Origin: Flavobacteriales bacterium UBA7430
GTDB lineage: Bacteria > Bacteroidota > Bacteroidia > Flavobacteriales > UBA7430
Direction of reading: 5' to 3'
DNA: 17,532 bases
Assembly (NCBI GenBank): GCA_002478765.1
Contig: DLQO01000069.1
Span: forward strand, 1-17,532
Shown: positions 8,014 through 16,405 of the stretch, one piece after another
How positions within the stretch are numbered: position 1 is the stretch's first letter
Layout: every line of letters starts with the position of its first letter
Made by a program: the position numbers and the translations under genes
Notes under the pieces: generated by a model
Databases searched by the model: none
The model's input: only the letters and a program-made list of their open reading frames with translations
What the model was told of the DNA's origin: nothing

Positions 8014-8544
8014 ATGGATGCGTTAACGGACTTCATTATACCCATTGTAGGGCTTAAGCTAGGAGATCATCCGTATCAATTTCAAGTTAATGGGCAGTTC
8101 TTTGATGAGTTTGATAATACTGAATTACAAAATGGGAACCTTGATGTGGACTTAGTTTTAACAAAGAGGTCTAATTTGATGGAATTAGTATTTCGTGTCA
8201 ATGGTCAAATTGAAAGTCTTTGTGATCGATGTGGTGGTGAGTTAAAGCTACCCCTTCAGCATGAAGAAATGAGAATCGTAAAGTTCTCTCAAGAAGACTA
8301 TACAGACACAGATGAAATATTTATATTGGGTAAAGATGAGCACGAAATTGATGTTTCACACATGATTTACGAAACCATTGCTCTTGGCTTACCCTCCAGA
8401 AGAGCTCATGACAAATCCTTGAACGGACAATTGTGTGATCAAGAAGTATTGGAAAAATTATCAGAATACCAAGATAAAGAAGAATCAAATGATGTTGATG
8501 ATCGTTGGTCGGCATTAAAAAAATTATTAACGAATAAAGAATAG
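8014..8544 (+). CDS. DUF177 / YceD family protein, encoded just before bL32
   Basis: This is a 176-residue YceD (DUF177) family protein. Members are encoded directly upstream of rpmF in many bacteria and have been linked to 23S rRNA or large-subunit biogenesis; the precise role in Bacteroidota is unknown to me. CDRCGGELKLPL (C70, C73) gives the conserved Cys-x2-Cys. A later Cys141 sits in QLCDQE. The C-terminal VDDRWSALKKLL is characteristic of the family. A TTG at 7990 would extend the frame by eight codons, but it overlaps the -7 promoter box and is rejected; ATG 8014 is used. rpmF follows after 6 nt. Confidence 0.88.
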   Translation: MDALTDFIIPIVGLKLGDHPYQFQVNGQFFDEFDNTELQNGNLDVDLVLTKRSNLMELVFRVNGQIESLCDRCGGELKLPLQHEEMRIVKFSQEDYTDTDEIFILGKDEHEIDVSHMIYETIALGLPSRRAHDKSLNGQLCDQEVLEKLSEYQDKEESNDVDDRWSALKKLLTNKE

Positions 8545-8550
8545 CTTAAC

Positions 8551-8727
8551 ATGGCACATCCTAAACGAAAGATATCGAAACAAAGACGTGACAAGAGAAG
8601 AACTCACTACAAAGCAGAAGCTCCTACGGTATCTGTATGCTCAACAACTGGTGAAGCTCACTTATATCACAGAGCTTACTGGCACGAAGGGAAGATGTAC
8701 TACAAAGGTAATGTAGTCATTGAGTAG
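8551..8727 (+). CDS. rpmF: Large ribosomal subunit protein bL32
   Basis: A 58-residue basic protein beginning [20 protein letters not shown], which is the N-terminal signature of bL32, a component of the 50S subunit near the exit-tunnel region. The middle reads [20 protein letters not shown] and the end YYKGNVVIE, as in other Bacteroidota bL32. Only one cysteine (C30) is present, so the four-cysteine zinc ribbon of some bL32 proteins is absent. It lies 6 nt after DUF177. A hairpin with a T-run lies 72 nt after its stop, so the ribosomal message may end there in part. Confidence 0.96.
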   Translation: MAHPKRKISKQRRDKRRTHYKAEAPTVSVCSTTGEAHLYHRAYWHEGKMYYKGNVVIE

Positions 8728-8798
8728 TTGCTTTAGCAAGGTAATTAATTGCCCAAAGTGATTTTTTATTTTGTTTTACATCACGTAAAAAGAAATTG

Positions 8799-8841
8799 TG
8801 TAGATTTAAACCCAGCTAATGAGGTTTAAATCTACATTTTT
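8799..8841 (+). terminator. Perfect 14-bp inverted repeat plus T-run between rpmF and plsX (terminator or attenuator)
   Basis: Left arm TGTAGATTTAAACC (8799-8812) and right arm GGTTTAAATCTACA (8823-8836) are perfect complements around a 10-nt loop. Five T residues follow (8837-8841). This has the shape of an intrinsic terminator for rpmF, though the stem is AT-rich. Only 12 nt separate the T-run from the plsX ATG, leaving no room for a plsX promoter after it. Read-through is therefore needed, which suggests partial termination or a regulated leader. Confidence 0.6.
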
Positions 8842-8853
8842 AGTTTAAAAGAA

Positions 8854-9795
8854 ATGCGAATAGGACTTGACGTTATGGGGGGGGACTTTGCTCCTTCTGC
8901 CACTATAAAAGGTGCTTTGCTAGCTCTGCAGGAATTACCAAAAGGTTCCCGCATTGTACTGATCGGTGATGAGTCATTGATTAAGGAGGCGCTTGATAAG
9001 GAAGATGCTGACATCGAATCTTTTGATGTCATTCATGCTCCGGATGTCATTGGTATGGGCGAACATCCCACAAAAGCATTCTTAAAGAAACCAAACTCAT
9101 CCATTTCAGTGGGATTTCACCATCTGAAAAATAAATCTATAGACGGTTTTGCCAGCGCTGGTAACTCAGGAGCTATGTTGGTGGGTTCTTTCTACACCAT
9201 CAAATCCATTCCTGGAGTGATAAGACCATCGCTAACCAGTATTCTTCCGAAAGAACAAGGAGGCGTTGGGCTAATTTTAGATGTTGGGATTAATGCCGAT
9301 TGTAAACCCGATGTTTTAAATCAATTTGCTATTTTAGGCTCATTGTATGTTGAGCATGTTTATGGCATCAAAAATCCGAAAGTTGCATTATTAAACATTG
9401 GAGAGGAAGAAGGAAAAGGGAACCTATTGTGTCAGTCAGCGTTCAATTTAATGAAGGATTCTGATGAATTCAATTTTGTTGGTAATGTTGAAGGTCGTGA
9501 TTTGTTCAATGATCGTGCTGATGTAATTGTATGTGATGGGTTTACGGGTAATATTGTTTTAAAGCAAGCCGAAGCATTTTACGTACTGACAAAGAAAAGA
9601 GGACTAAAAGACGAATACTTTGATCGTTTCAACTACGAAAACTATGGTGGGACACCTATTTTAGGTGTTAACGGAACCGTTGTTGTAGGGCATGGGATAT
9701 CGAATGATAAGGCGATTAAAAATATGCTTTTGCACACTGCAGAAGTCATAGAAGCAAAATTATCTGAAAAAATTAAACAAGCATTTCAAGAATGA
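8854..9795 (+). CDS. plsX: PlsX, phosphate acyltransferase
   Basis: PlsX is a peripheral membrane enzyme that converts acyl-ACP and phosphate into acyl-phosphate, the donor used by PlsY to start phospholipid synthesis. It has 313 residues, with the family N-terminus [21 protein letters not shown] and the conserved [12 protein letters not shown] and [11 protein letters not shown] segments. The start is fixed by this N-terminus. Codons 8-11 contain a run of eight G (8877-8884). The stop codon overlaps the fabH start (ATGA), indicating translational coupling. The pairing of plsX with fabH and the acc genes places control of phospholipid and fatty-acid initiation on one message. Confidence 0.97.
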   Translation: MRIGLDVMGGDFAPSATIKGALLALQELPKGSRIVLIGDESLIKEALDKEDADIESFDVIHAPDVIGMGEHPTKAFLKKPNSSISVGFHHLKNKSIDGFASAGNSGAMLVGSFYTIKSIPGVIRPSLTSILPKEQGGVGLILDVGINADCKPDVLNQFAILGSLYVEHVYGIKNPKVALLNIGEEEGKGNLLCQSAFNLMKDSDEFNFVGNVEGRDLFNDRADVIVCDGFTGNIVLKQAEAFYVLTKKRGLKDEYFDRFNYENYGGTPILGVNGTVVVGHGISNDKAIKNMLLHTAEVIEAKLSEKIKQAFQE

Positions 9796-10781
9796 GTAAA
9801 ATAACAGCAGCAATTACAGGTATTCATGGTTGGGTACCTGAATACAAATTAACGAATCAGGAATTGTCTACCATGGTAGATACCAATGATGAGTGGATTA
9901 CTTCTCGTACGGGGATCAAAGAAAGAAGAATTCTAAAAGGAGAAGGTTTGGGTTCTTCAGACCTTGGCGCCAAAGCTGTCGAAGGCTTATTGAAAAAGAA
10001 AAACATAAAGGCTGAGGAAATAGATTTAATCATCTGCGCAACTGCTACTCCTGATATGATTTTTCCATCGACAGCATGTATCATAGCCGACAAAGTGGGC
10101 GCGAAAAATGCTTTTGCTTACGATTTGATGGCTGCTTGTTCGGGTTTTTTGTTTTCTTTGTCAACGGCTTCAAAGTACATTGAGACGGGGGCCTATAAAA
10201 AAATCATTGTGGTGGGTGCAGACAAAATGTCTTCAATCATTGATTATGAAGAAAGAACCACATGTGTTATATTTGGTGATGGAGCAGGAGCTGTTTTGCT
10301 AGAGCCTAGTGAAGATGGTCTTGGGATTCAAGATGCGATATTAAAAAGTGACGGATCCGGAAGAGATTATTTACACATGAAGGCAGGGGGATCTTTAAAA
10401 CCATCTACCCACGAAACGGTAGATGCGAAAGAACACTATATTTATCAAGATGGTAAAACGGTGTTTAAGTTTGCCGTTACGAATATGGCAGATGTATCCG
10501 CAGAAATCATGGAGCGGAATCAACTTACGGGCGATGATATTGCTTGGTTGGTTCCACATCAAGCTAACAAGCGAATTATTGACGCTACAGCAAAGAGAAT
10601 GGGAGTTGGGACAGATAAAGTGATGTTGAACATACAGAAATTTGGAAACACAACAAACGGAACCATACCCTTGTGTTTATGGGAATGGGAGGATAAATTA
10701 AAGAAAGGAGACAATCTAGTATTAGCCGCATTTGGTGGTGGTTTTACATGGGGCTCTATTTACCTTAAATGGGCATACTAA
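9792..10781 (+). CDS. fabH: FabH, beta-ketoacyl-ACP synthase III
   Basis: FabH condenses an acyl-CoA primer with malonyl-ACP to begin type II fatty acid synthesis. It has 329 residues. The catalytic triad is complete: Cys116 in MAACSGF, His256 in VPHQAN and Asn286 in FGNTTNG. The C-terminal FGGGFTWGS is also typical. The enzyme's primer choice decides straight versus branched chains; Bacteroidota often use branched primers, but the pocket cannot be judged reliably here. The start overlaps the plsX stop by 4 nt. accB follows after 33 nt. The identification is secure. Confidence 0.97.
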   Translation: MSKITAAITGIHGWVPEYKLTNQELSTMVDTNDEWITSRTGIKERRILKGEGLGSSDLGAKAVEGLLKKKNIKAEEIDLIICATATPDMIFPSTACIIADKVGAKNAFAYDLMAACSGFLFSLSTASKYIETGAYKKIIVVGADKMSSIIDYEERTTCVIFGDGAGAVLLEPSEDGLGIQDAILKSDGSGRDYLHMKAGGSLKPSTHETVDAKEHYIYQDGKTVFKFAVTNMADVSAEIMERNQLTGDDIAWLVPHQANKRIIDATAKRMGVGTDKVMLNIQKFGNTTNGTIPLCLWEWEDKLKKGDNLVLAAFGGGFTWGSIYLKWAY

Positions 10782-10814
10782 TATAAAAAACAAAAAGTAA
10801 CATTAATCATTGTT

Positions 10815-11321
10815 ATGGCATTAGATATAAAAGAAATTCAAGAACTGATTAAGTTCGTCGCAAAGTCAGGTGTATCCGAAGTAGATTTGGAGATGGGAGA
10901 AATGAAAATTTCAATCAAAACCCCACCTAAAAAAGGTAGAGGTCAGTTAGATACTGTGCTTCAACAAATCCCTGTAGTAGCAGCTCCCGGAATGAACCCT
11001 TTAGCAGTACAGGCCGCTCCAGCGATCCCTGCTGAAGCTTCGGAAGCACCAGCAGCTTCTAACTCTGATGAAGATTCCAATTACATCACAATCAAATCAC
11101 CAATGATCGGTACTTTTTACCGAAAACCTGCCCCAGATAAAGATGCATTTGTAAGTATAGGTGATGAAGTATCTAGTGGAAGTGTTGTTTGTGTTGTTGA
11201 AGCCATGAAATTATTTAACGAGATTGAATCAGAAGTGTCTGGTAAAATCGTTAAAGTATTGGTGGATGACATGAGTCCTGTAGAATATGATCAACCGCTA
11301 TTTTTGGTAGATCCATCTTAA
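10815..11321 (+). CDS. accB: AccB, biotin carboxyl carrier protein of acetyl-CoA carboxylase
   Basis: AccB carries the biotin that shuttles carboxyl groups from AccC to the carboxyltransferase in malonyl-CoA formation. It has 168 residues. A short N-terminal region (1-40, MALDIKEIQELIKFV) is followed by a mobile Ala/Pro-rich linker (about 53-86, for example VVAAPGMNPLAVQAAPAIP). The C-terminal biotinyl domain (about 90-168) carries the biotinylated lysine K132 in EAMKLFNE. It sits between fabH and accC, 18 nt before the latter, in the usual accBC pairing. The carboxyltransferase genes accA and accD are not in the window. Confidence 0.97.
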   Translation: MALDIKEIQELIKFVAKSGVSEVDLEMGEMKISIKTPPKKGRGQLDTVLQQIPVVAAPGMNPLAVQAAPAIPAEASEAPAASNSDEDSNYITIKSPMIGTFYRKPAPDKDAFVSIGDEVSSGSVVCVVEAMKLFNEIESEVSGKIVKVLVDDMSPVEYDQPLFLVDPS

Positions 11322-11339
11322 TTTCTCAAAACATAAAAG

Positions 11340-12686
11340 ATGAAGATGTTTAAGAAGATTTTGGTAGCCAATCGCGGAGAAATTGCACTTCGAGTCATTC
11401 GAACTGTAAGAGAGATGGGCATCAAGACTGTAGCTGTCTACTCCTCTGCTGATGCAGATAGTTTACACGTTAAGTTTGCAGACGAAGCCGTTTGTATTGG
11501 TCCCGCTAGCAGTACGGATTCCTATCTAAAAATTCCGAATATAATTGCCGCAGCAGAGATAACCAATGCAGATGCCATTCACCCAGGTTATGGGTTCTTG
11601 GCTGAGAATTCTAATTTCTCAAAAATCTGCGAAGAAAATGATTTAAAATTTATAGGTGCCTCTCCTGAAATGATTGACGGAATGGGCGACAAGGCAAATG
11701 CCAAAGCAACCATGAAGGCTGCAGGTGTTCCTACCATTCCGGGTTCTGAAGGAATTCTAGAGACTTATGAAGAGGCTGAGAAGCTGGCCATTGAGATCGG
11801 CTTTCCTGTGATGCTTAAAGCCACCGCAGGTGGTGGTGGTAAAGGAATGCGTGCCGTCTTTGAGTTAGAGAAATTTCAAGTTGCTTGGGATTCGGCTCGT
11901 CAAGAGTCTGCTGCTGCTTTCGGTAATGATGGCATGTACATGGAGAAATTGATTTTAGAGCCACGGCATATAGAGATACAAATCATCGGTGATTCCCAAG
12001 GGAATGCTTGTCATTTATCCGAGAGAGATTGTTCCGTGCAAAGAAGACACCAAAAGCTAACAGAAGAAGCTCCGTCTCCTTTCATGACAGATGCGTTGAG
12101 AAAGAGAATGGGAGATGCTGCTGTAAAAGCTGCCGAAGCCGTAAAATATGAAGGCGCGGGAACTGTAGAGTTTTTGGTAGACAAGGATCGAAATTTCTAT
12201 TTCATGGAAATGAACACGCGTATTCAGGTTGAACATCCTGTAACGGAAGAGGTAATCAACTACGATTTAATTGCTGAGCAAATAAAGGTGGCTGCAGGAA
12301 TTCCGATTACCGGAAAAAACTACGAGCCGACACTCCATGCGATAGAATGTAGAATCAATGCTGAAGACCCTTCTAATGACTTCAGACCTTGCCCAGGGAA
12401 AATTACGACTTATCATGCTCCAGGTGGGCTCGGTGTTCGAGTAGACACTCACGTGTATGCGGGTTATGTGATTCCCCCTTATTACGATTCAATGATCGCG
12501 AAACTCATCGTTGTTGCTCAAACTCGTGAAGAAGCGATTGAAAAGATGAAGAGGGCTTTGAGTGAGTTTACCATTGAGGGTGTAAAGACAACCATCCCGT
12601 TCCATCTTCAACTGATGGATAATGAAGATTATAGATCGGGTAATTATACCACGAAATTTATGGAAGATTTCGAATTCAAAAACTAG
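11340..12686 (+). CDS. accC: AccC, biotin carboxylase subunit of acetyl-CoA carboxylase
   Basis: AccC uses ATP and bicarbonate to carboxylate biotin on AccB. It has 448 residues, the normal length. The N-terminal domain starts [18 protein letters not shown] and contains [10 protein letters not shown] (81-90). The ATP-grasp domain shows [12 protein letters not shown] (160-171), the active-site [12 protein letters not shown] (228-239), and VEFL and [16 protein letters not shown] (about 276-304), including E290, R294 and E298. All catalytic residues I could place are intact. ATG 11340 and ATG 11346 (two codons later) are both possible starts. A strong terminator follows 19 nt after the stop, so the cluster ends here. 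Confidence 0.97.
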   Translation: MKMFKKILVANRGEIALRVIRTVREMGIKTVAVYSSADADSLHVKFADEAVCIGPASSTDSYLKIPNIIAAAEITNADAIHPGYGFLAENSNFSKICEENDLKFIGASPEMIDGMGDKANAKATMKAAGVPTIPGSEGILETYEEAEKLAIEIGFPVMLKATAGGGGKGMRAVFELEKFQVAWDSARQESAAAFGNDGMYMEKLILEPRHIEIQIIGDSQGNACHLSERDCSVQRRHQKLTEEAPSPFMTDALRKRMGDAAVKAAEAVKYEGAGTVEFLVDKDRNFYFMEMNTRIQVEHPVTEEVINYDLIAEQIKVAAGIPITGKNYEPTLHAIECRINAEDPSNDFRPCPGKITTYHAPGGLGVRVDTHVYAGYVIPPYYDSMIAKLIVVAQTREEAIEKMKRALSEFTIEGVKTTIPFHLQLMDNEDYRSGNYTTKFMEDFEFKN

Positions 12687-12705
12687 GAAAGACTTCCAGC
12701 AAAAC

Positions 12706-12741
12706 AAAAAATCCAATGGACAAATGTTCATTGGATTTTTT
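12706..12741. terminator. Bidirectional intrinsic terminator between accC and dxs
   Basis: AAAAAATCCAATGGACA (12706-12722) pairs with TGTTCATTGGATTTTTT (12725-12741). Sixteen Watson-Crick pairs and one G-U are possible; the innermost will open to form the loop. The A-run and T-run at the two ends supply a U tract for transcripts in both directions. It therefore serves accC on the plus strand and dxs, whose stop is 27 nt away, on the minus strand. Confidence 0.87.
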
Positions 12742-12768
12742 CGTTATATCTGATTTAGATTGTCTGGT

Positions 12769-14691
12769 TTAAATGGCCAATTTCATTCGCCCTTTAATTT
12801 CTTCAATTTTCATCTTTATGCCTTCTGGGTCAAATCCACAATCTTTGTGGAGTTGTTTCTGAGGACCGTGCTCAATAAATTCATCCGGGATCCCCAATCT
12901 GTAGACACAGGCACTGTATTGATGGTCAGACATGAACTCCAGGACCGATGAACCGACTCCACCAGAGATGCATCCGTCTTCTAGTGTGATGACGTGATTG
13001 TAGTTAGAAAACACTTGATGCAGGAGGTCGCGGTCAAGAGGCTTGGCAAACCTTAGATCGTAATGTGCAATGTGAAAGCCATTTTTGTCGTAGTCATCAC
13101 ACACCTCTTGAGCGTAATTACCCACATGCCCAAAAGATAATATGGCGATGTCTTTTCCGTCTCTTAGTTTCCTTCCTCTACCGATTTCAATGGATTTAAA
13201 ATCCGTTTTCCACTCCGGCATAACCCCTTTGCCTCTTGGGTATCTGATGCTGAAGGGGCCGTGATTTTTTTCTTGAGCGGTGTACATCAAATTCCTCAAC
13301 TCTTCTTCATTCATAGGAGCCGATACAATCATATTTGGAATGCATTTGAAATAGGCAATGTCAAAGGAACCATGATGCGTTGGGCCATCTTCACCTACCA
13401 AGCCCGCACGATCCAAACAAAAAATGACACTCAAATTTTGTATGGCTACATCGTGTACGACTTGGTCGAATGATCTTTGCATGAACGTAGAGTAGATGTT
13501 GCAAAAAGGTGTAAGTCCTTGTGTGGCAATACCAGCTGAAAAAGTTACGGCATGTTGTTCTGCAATACCTACGTCAAAAACCCGTTCAGGCATTACCTCC
13601 ATCATGTGCTTTAACGATGAGCCTGTAGGCATTGCAGGTGTAACACCAATAATTTTATCGTTCTTTTTAGCAAGTTCAATGATGGTATGGCCAAATACAT
13701 CTTGGTATTTTGGAGCTTCTGGTTTCGACTTCGTTACCTTGAATATTTGCCCTGTATCTTTGTTAAATACTCCGGGCGCATGCCATTTGGTTGTGTCGCC
13801 ATCTTCTGCAGGTTGGTACCCTTTTCCTTTTTTTGTAATACAGTGCAATATTTTGGGTCCAGGAATGTCTTTTAGGTCCTCTAAAATTTTCACTAAATGT
13901 TCTACATCATGACCGTCTACAGGTCCAAAATACCTAAAGTTTAAGGATTCAAAATAATTGCTTTGTTCTAGCATGGAAGACTTGATGGCGTTTTCCACTT
14001 TCTTAACTACTGCTTGAGCATTCGGACCAAACTTGCTGAATTTGCCAAGTAAATCCCAAACCTCATCTTTAATCTTATTGTAGGTATGTGAGGTGGTGAT
14101 GTCGGTTAAATATTCTTTTAAAGCTCCAACATTGGGGTCAATAGACATGCAATTGTCGTTGAGTACAACCAGTAAGTTAGAGTCGCTGGCGCCGGCATGG
14201 TTAAGTGCTTCGAATGCTTGTCCGCCCGTAAGAGCGCCATCTCCAATGACAGCAATGTGTTGTTTGTCTTTCTCTCCTTTTAAATGAGAAGCTATCGACA
14301 TCCCCAGAGCCGCTCCTATTGATGTGGAAGAGTGTCCAACACCAAAGGCGTCATATGAACTCTCATCAATTTTCGGAAACCCACTAATTCCTTTGTATTT
14401 TCTGTTTGTTTTGAAGACATCCCTTCTTCCGGTTAGGATTTTGTGTCCGTATGCTTGATGCCCTACATCCCATACCAATTGGTCGAACGGCGTGTTAAAA
14501 ACATAGTGCAGTGCAATGGTTAATTCAACCACTCCAAGACTCGCGCCAAAGTGGCCTCCGTGAACGGATACTATACTGACAATAAATTGACGAAGTTCAT
14601 CTGATAGCTTCAGTAATTGAGCGCTGTCGAGCTTTTTTAAATCGCTAGGCGAATCAATTTGGCTAAGGATAGGATGTACTTCTTTCGACAA
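12769..14691 (-). CDS. dxs: Dxs, 1-deoxy-D-xylulose-5-phosphate synthase
   Basis: Dxs is the thiamine-diphosphate enzyme joining pyruvate and glyceraldehyde 3-phosphate into DXP. DXP feeds isoprenoids through the MEP route, and also thiamine and pyridoxal phosphate. It has 640 residues. Visible motifs are GGHFGASLG (45-53, His47), VWDVGHQAYGHK (73-84), GVGHSSTS (117-124), the ThDP/Mg motif from GDGALTGG (150-157) to NDN (178-180), and FDVGIAEQHAVTFSAGIA with the catalytic Glu378. RAGLVGEDGPTHHG marks the pyrimidine-domain region. A transketolase C-terminal domain completes the fold. It is convergent with accC and divergent from asnS. A consensus -7 box lies 26 nt upstream. Confidence 0.97.
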   Translation of the reverse strand: MSKEVHPILSQIDSPSDLKKLDSAQLLKLSDELRQFIVSIVSVHGGHFGASLGVVELTIALHYVFNTPFDQLVWDVGHQAYGHKILTGRRDVFKTNRKYKGISGFPKIDESSYDAFGVGHSSTSIGAALGMSIASHLKGEKDKQHIAVIGDGALTGGQAFEALNHAGASDSNLLVVLNDNCMSIDPNVGALKEYLTDITTSHTYNKIKDEVWDLLGKFSKFGPNAQAVVKKVENAIKSSMLEQSNYFESLNFRYFGPVDGHDVEHLVKILEDLKDIPGPKILHCITKKGKGYQPAEDGDTTKWHAPGVFNKDTGQIFKVTKSKPEAPKYQDVFGHTIIELAKKNDKIIGVTPAMPTGSSLKHMMEVMPERVFDVGIAEQHAVTFSAGIATQGLTPFCNIYSTFMQRSFDQVVHDVAIQNLSVIFCLDRAGLVGEDGPTHHGSFDIAYFKCIPNMIVSAPMNEEELRNLMYTAQEKNHGPFSIRYPRGKGVMPEWKTDFKSIEIGRGRKLRDGKDIAILSFGHVGNYAQEVCDDYDKNGFHIAHYDLRFAKPLDRDLLHQVFSNYNHVITLEDGCISGGVGSSVLEFMSDHQYSACVYRLGIPDEFIEHGPQKQLHKDCGFDPEGIKMKIEEIKGRMKLAI

Positions 14692-14716
14692 CGATATATA
14701 GTTTCGGTTATTACCA

Positions 14717-14724
14717 CAAAGGTA
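14717..14724 (-). promoter_or_regulatory. Candidate dxs promoter -7 element
   Basis: The minus strand reads TACCTTTG, an exact TAnnTTTG match, 26 nt before the dxs start codon. No TTG is seen at the expected -33 spacing; that region is occupied by an inverted repeat (14731-14758). Confidence 0.58.
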
Positions 14725-14730
14725 CTAAAG

Positions 14731-14758
14731 AATCATCATAGTTTCTCTATTGATGATT
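14731..14758. repeat. Inverted repeat over the upstream part of the dxs promoter
   Basis: AATCATCATAG (14731-14741) pairs with CTATTGATGATT (14747-14758): 8 bp, a one-base bulge, then 3 bp, with a 5-nt centre TTTCT. It lies upstream of the expected dxs transcription start, covering the -20 to -45 zone, so it would act as a DNA site rather than an RNA hairpin for dxs. It also lies 20 nt from the first asnS -33 box. It is a candidate operator. Confidence 0.35.
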
Positions 14759-14777
14759 TATTTTAAGGGGTAGTCAA

Positions 14778-14805
14778 TTGTTAAAAAATGAAATTAGTAT
14801 CTTTG
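14778..14805 (+). promoter_or_regulatory. Candidate distal asnS promoter (P1)
   Basis: TTG at 14778-14780 and TATCTTTG at 14798-14805 are separated by 17 nt, a good match to the Bacteroidota -33/-7 pattern. Transcription would begin near 14812, giving an asnS leader of about 148 nt, or a separate short RNA. Confidence 0.58.
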
Positions 14806-14903
14806 AGTAAGACAACAATAATTTTATAATATTTAATTAAGCACAATTTCTCTAAATTACGATGCAAAAACCCCCAACAGTCTAATAGGTGTGTACATGT
14901 GCC

Positions 14904-14930
14904 TTGTTCTGTGGAAAAAAATTAAATTTG
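14904..14930 (+). promoter_or_regulatory. Candidate proximal asnS promoter (P2)
   Basis: TTG at 14904-14906 and TAAATTTG at 14923-14930 are separated by 16 nt. The -7 box ends 29 nt before the asnS ATG, the usual distance for genes in this window. This may be the main asnS-rpoN promoter. Confidence 0.5.
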
Positions 14931-14959
14931 CTCAATCAATTTAGGACATATTAGAAGAA

Positions 14960-16399
14960 ATGAAGAGGACAGAAATAAAACAGGCTTTAGTTCAACAAGC
15001 AGGTACAGGTTTAATAAACCTTAAGGGTTGGGTGAGAACGAAACGTGGCAGCAAAAATGTTAGTTTCATTGCACTGAACGACGGTTCAACGATTAATAAT
15101 ATTCAGGTAGTCGCTGAAAATAACATTTCAGAAGATGTTCTCAAGTGTATACATACGGGTGCTAGTATTTCCGTAACGGGGACCCTGGTTCAGTCACAAG
15201 GTAGTGGTCAAACCACAGAACTTCTAGCTTCATCGATTGAGGTTTTAGGTGAGGCAAATCCGGACGATTACCCCTTGCAACCGAAGAAACATTCCTTGGA
15301 GTTTTTAAGAGAGAACGCCCATTTGAGATTTAGAACCAATACGTTTGGGGCCATCTTTCGTATCCGACATGCCATGACCTTTGCCATTCATAACTTCTTT
15401 AATGATCGAGGGTTTTCAAATGTTCATACGCCAATCATCACGGGGTCTGATTGTGAAGGGGCTGGAGAAATGTTTGCAGTAAGTACCTTAAATAAAGTTA
15501 ACACACCTCTTACTGAAGTAGGTGATGTAGATTATACACAAGATTTTTTTGGTAAAGAAACGAACCTTACGGTTTCGGGTCAGCTAGAGGCTGAGATGGC
15601 TGCTTTGGCCTTAGGGAAGGTGTACACTTTTGGGCCTACCTTCAGAGCCGAAAACTCCAATACCTCTCGTCATTTGGCAGAATTCTGGATGATAGAACCG
15701 GAGGTTGCCTTTGCAGATCTAAATGAAGACATGGATTTAGCACAAGATATGTTACAGTCTTTATGTTCTTATGCACTCACTCATTGCAAGGATGATATAG
15801 CGTTTTTGGATAAGCGTCTTCAAGAAGAAGAGAAGCATAAGAAAAAAGAGGAGCGACAAGAAATGAGTCTTATCGAAAAACTCAAATTTGTTGTAGAGAA
15901 CGATTTTGAGCGAATTACCTACACAGAAGCTTTCGATATTTTGAGAAACTCAAAACCAAATAAGAAGAAAAAATTCAATTACCTTATCAATGAGTGGGGG
16001 GCTGATTTTCAGTCTGAGCACGAAAGATATTTGGTGGAAAAGAAATTTAAGAAACCGGTAATCATTACCGATTACCCTAAGGACATAAAAGCGTTCTACA
16101 TGCGCGTGAACGATGACGGGAAAACCGTTCGAGCGATGGATGTGTTGTTTCCGGGAATTGGTGAAATTATCGGAGGTTCTCAAAGAGAAGAGCGATTGGA
16201 CGTACTTAAATCCAGAATGGAAGATATGCAAATCCCAGAGCATGAGTTGTGGTGGTATCTAGATTCCAGAAAATTTGGGACGGTTCCTCACAGTGGTTTT
16301 GGCCTTGGCTTTGAGCGCCTCATACTATTCGTTACAGGCATGGGGAACATCAGAGATGTAATTCCTTTTCCACGAACACCTAACAATGCTGATTTTTAA
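14960..16399 (+). CDS. asnS: AsnRS, asparaginyl-tRNA synthetase
   Basis: AsnRS charges tRNA-Asn in the cytosol and belongs to class IIb. It has 479 residues. The N-terminal OB-fold anticodon-binding domain (about 15-100) contains [16 protein letters not shown]. The catalytic core follows, with motif 2 from [21 protein letters not shown] (228-248) and motif 3 [20 protein letters not shown] (446-465) ending in FPRTP. A charged, lysine-rich insertion spans about 280-345 ([19 protein letters not shown]), which from memory is common in bacterial AsnRS. The aspartyl enzyme is less likely because of the EFWMIEPE and [10 protein letters not shown] signatures and the short length. rpoN begins only 6 nt after the stop, so the two are almost certainly one transcript. 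Confidence 0.96.
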   Translation: MKRTEIKQALVQQAGTGLINLKGWVRTKRGSKNVSFIALNDGSTINNIQVVAENNISEDVLKCIHTGASISVTGTLVQSQGSGQTTELLASSIEVLGEANPDDYPLQPKKHSLEFLRENAHLRFRTNTFGAIFRIRHAMTFAIHNFFNDRGFSNVHTPIITGSDCEGAGEMFAVSTLNKVNTPLTEVGDVDYTQDFFGKETNLTVSGQLEAEMAALALGKVYTFGPTFRAENSNTSRHLAEFWMIEPEVAFADLNEDMDLAQDMLQSLCSYALTHCKDDIAFLDKRLQEEEKHKKKEERQEMSLIEKLKFVVENDFERITYTEAFDILRNSKPNKKKKFNYLINEWGADFQSEHERYLVEKKFKKPVIITDYPKDIKAFYMRVNDDGKTVRAMDVLFPGIGEIIGGSQREERLDVLKSRMEDMQIPEHELWWYLDSRKFGTVPHSGFGLGFERLILFVTGMGNIRDVIPFPRTPNNADF

Positions 16400-16405
16400 T
16401 ACCGT

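Noticed and set aside
8682..8697. TGGCAC within rpmF as part of a sigma-54 promoter, prompted by the nearby rpoN
   Set aside because: No TTGC follows at the required spacing, and the site is inside a coding sequence.
14862..14944. Two tiny ORFs upstream of asnS as leader-peptide genes
   Set aside because: They are 7 and 15 codons, lack Asn codons, and the second overlaps the proximal promoter; kept only as an observation within the leader finding.
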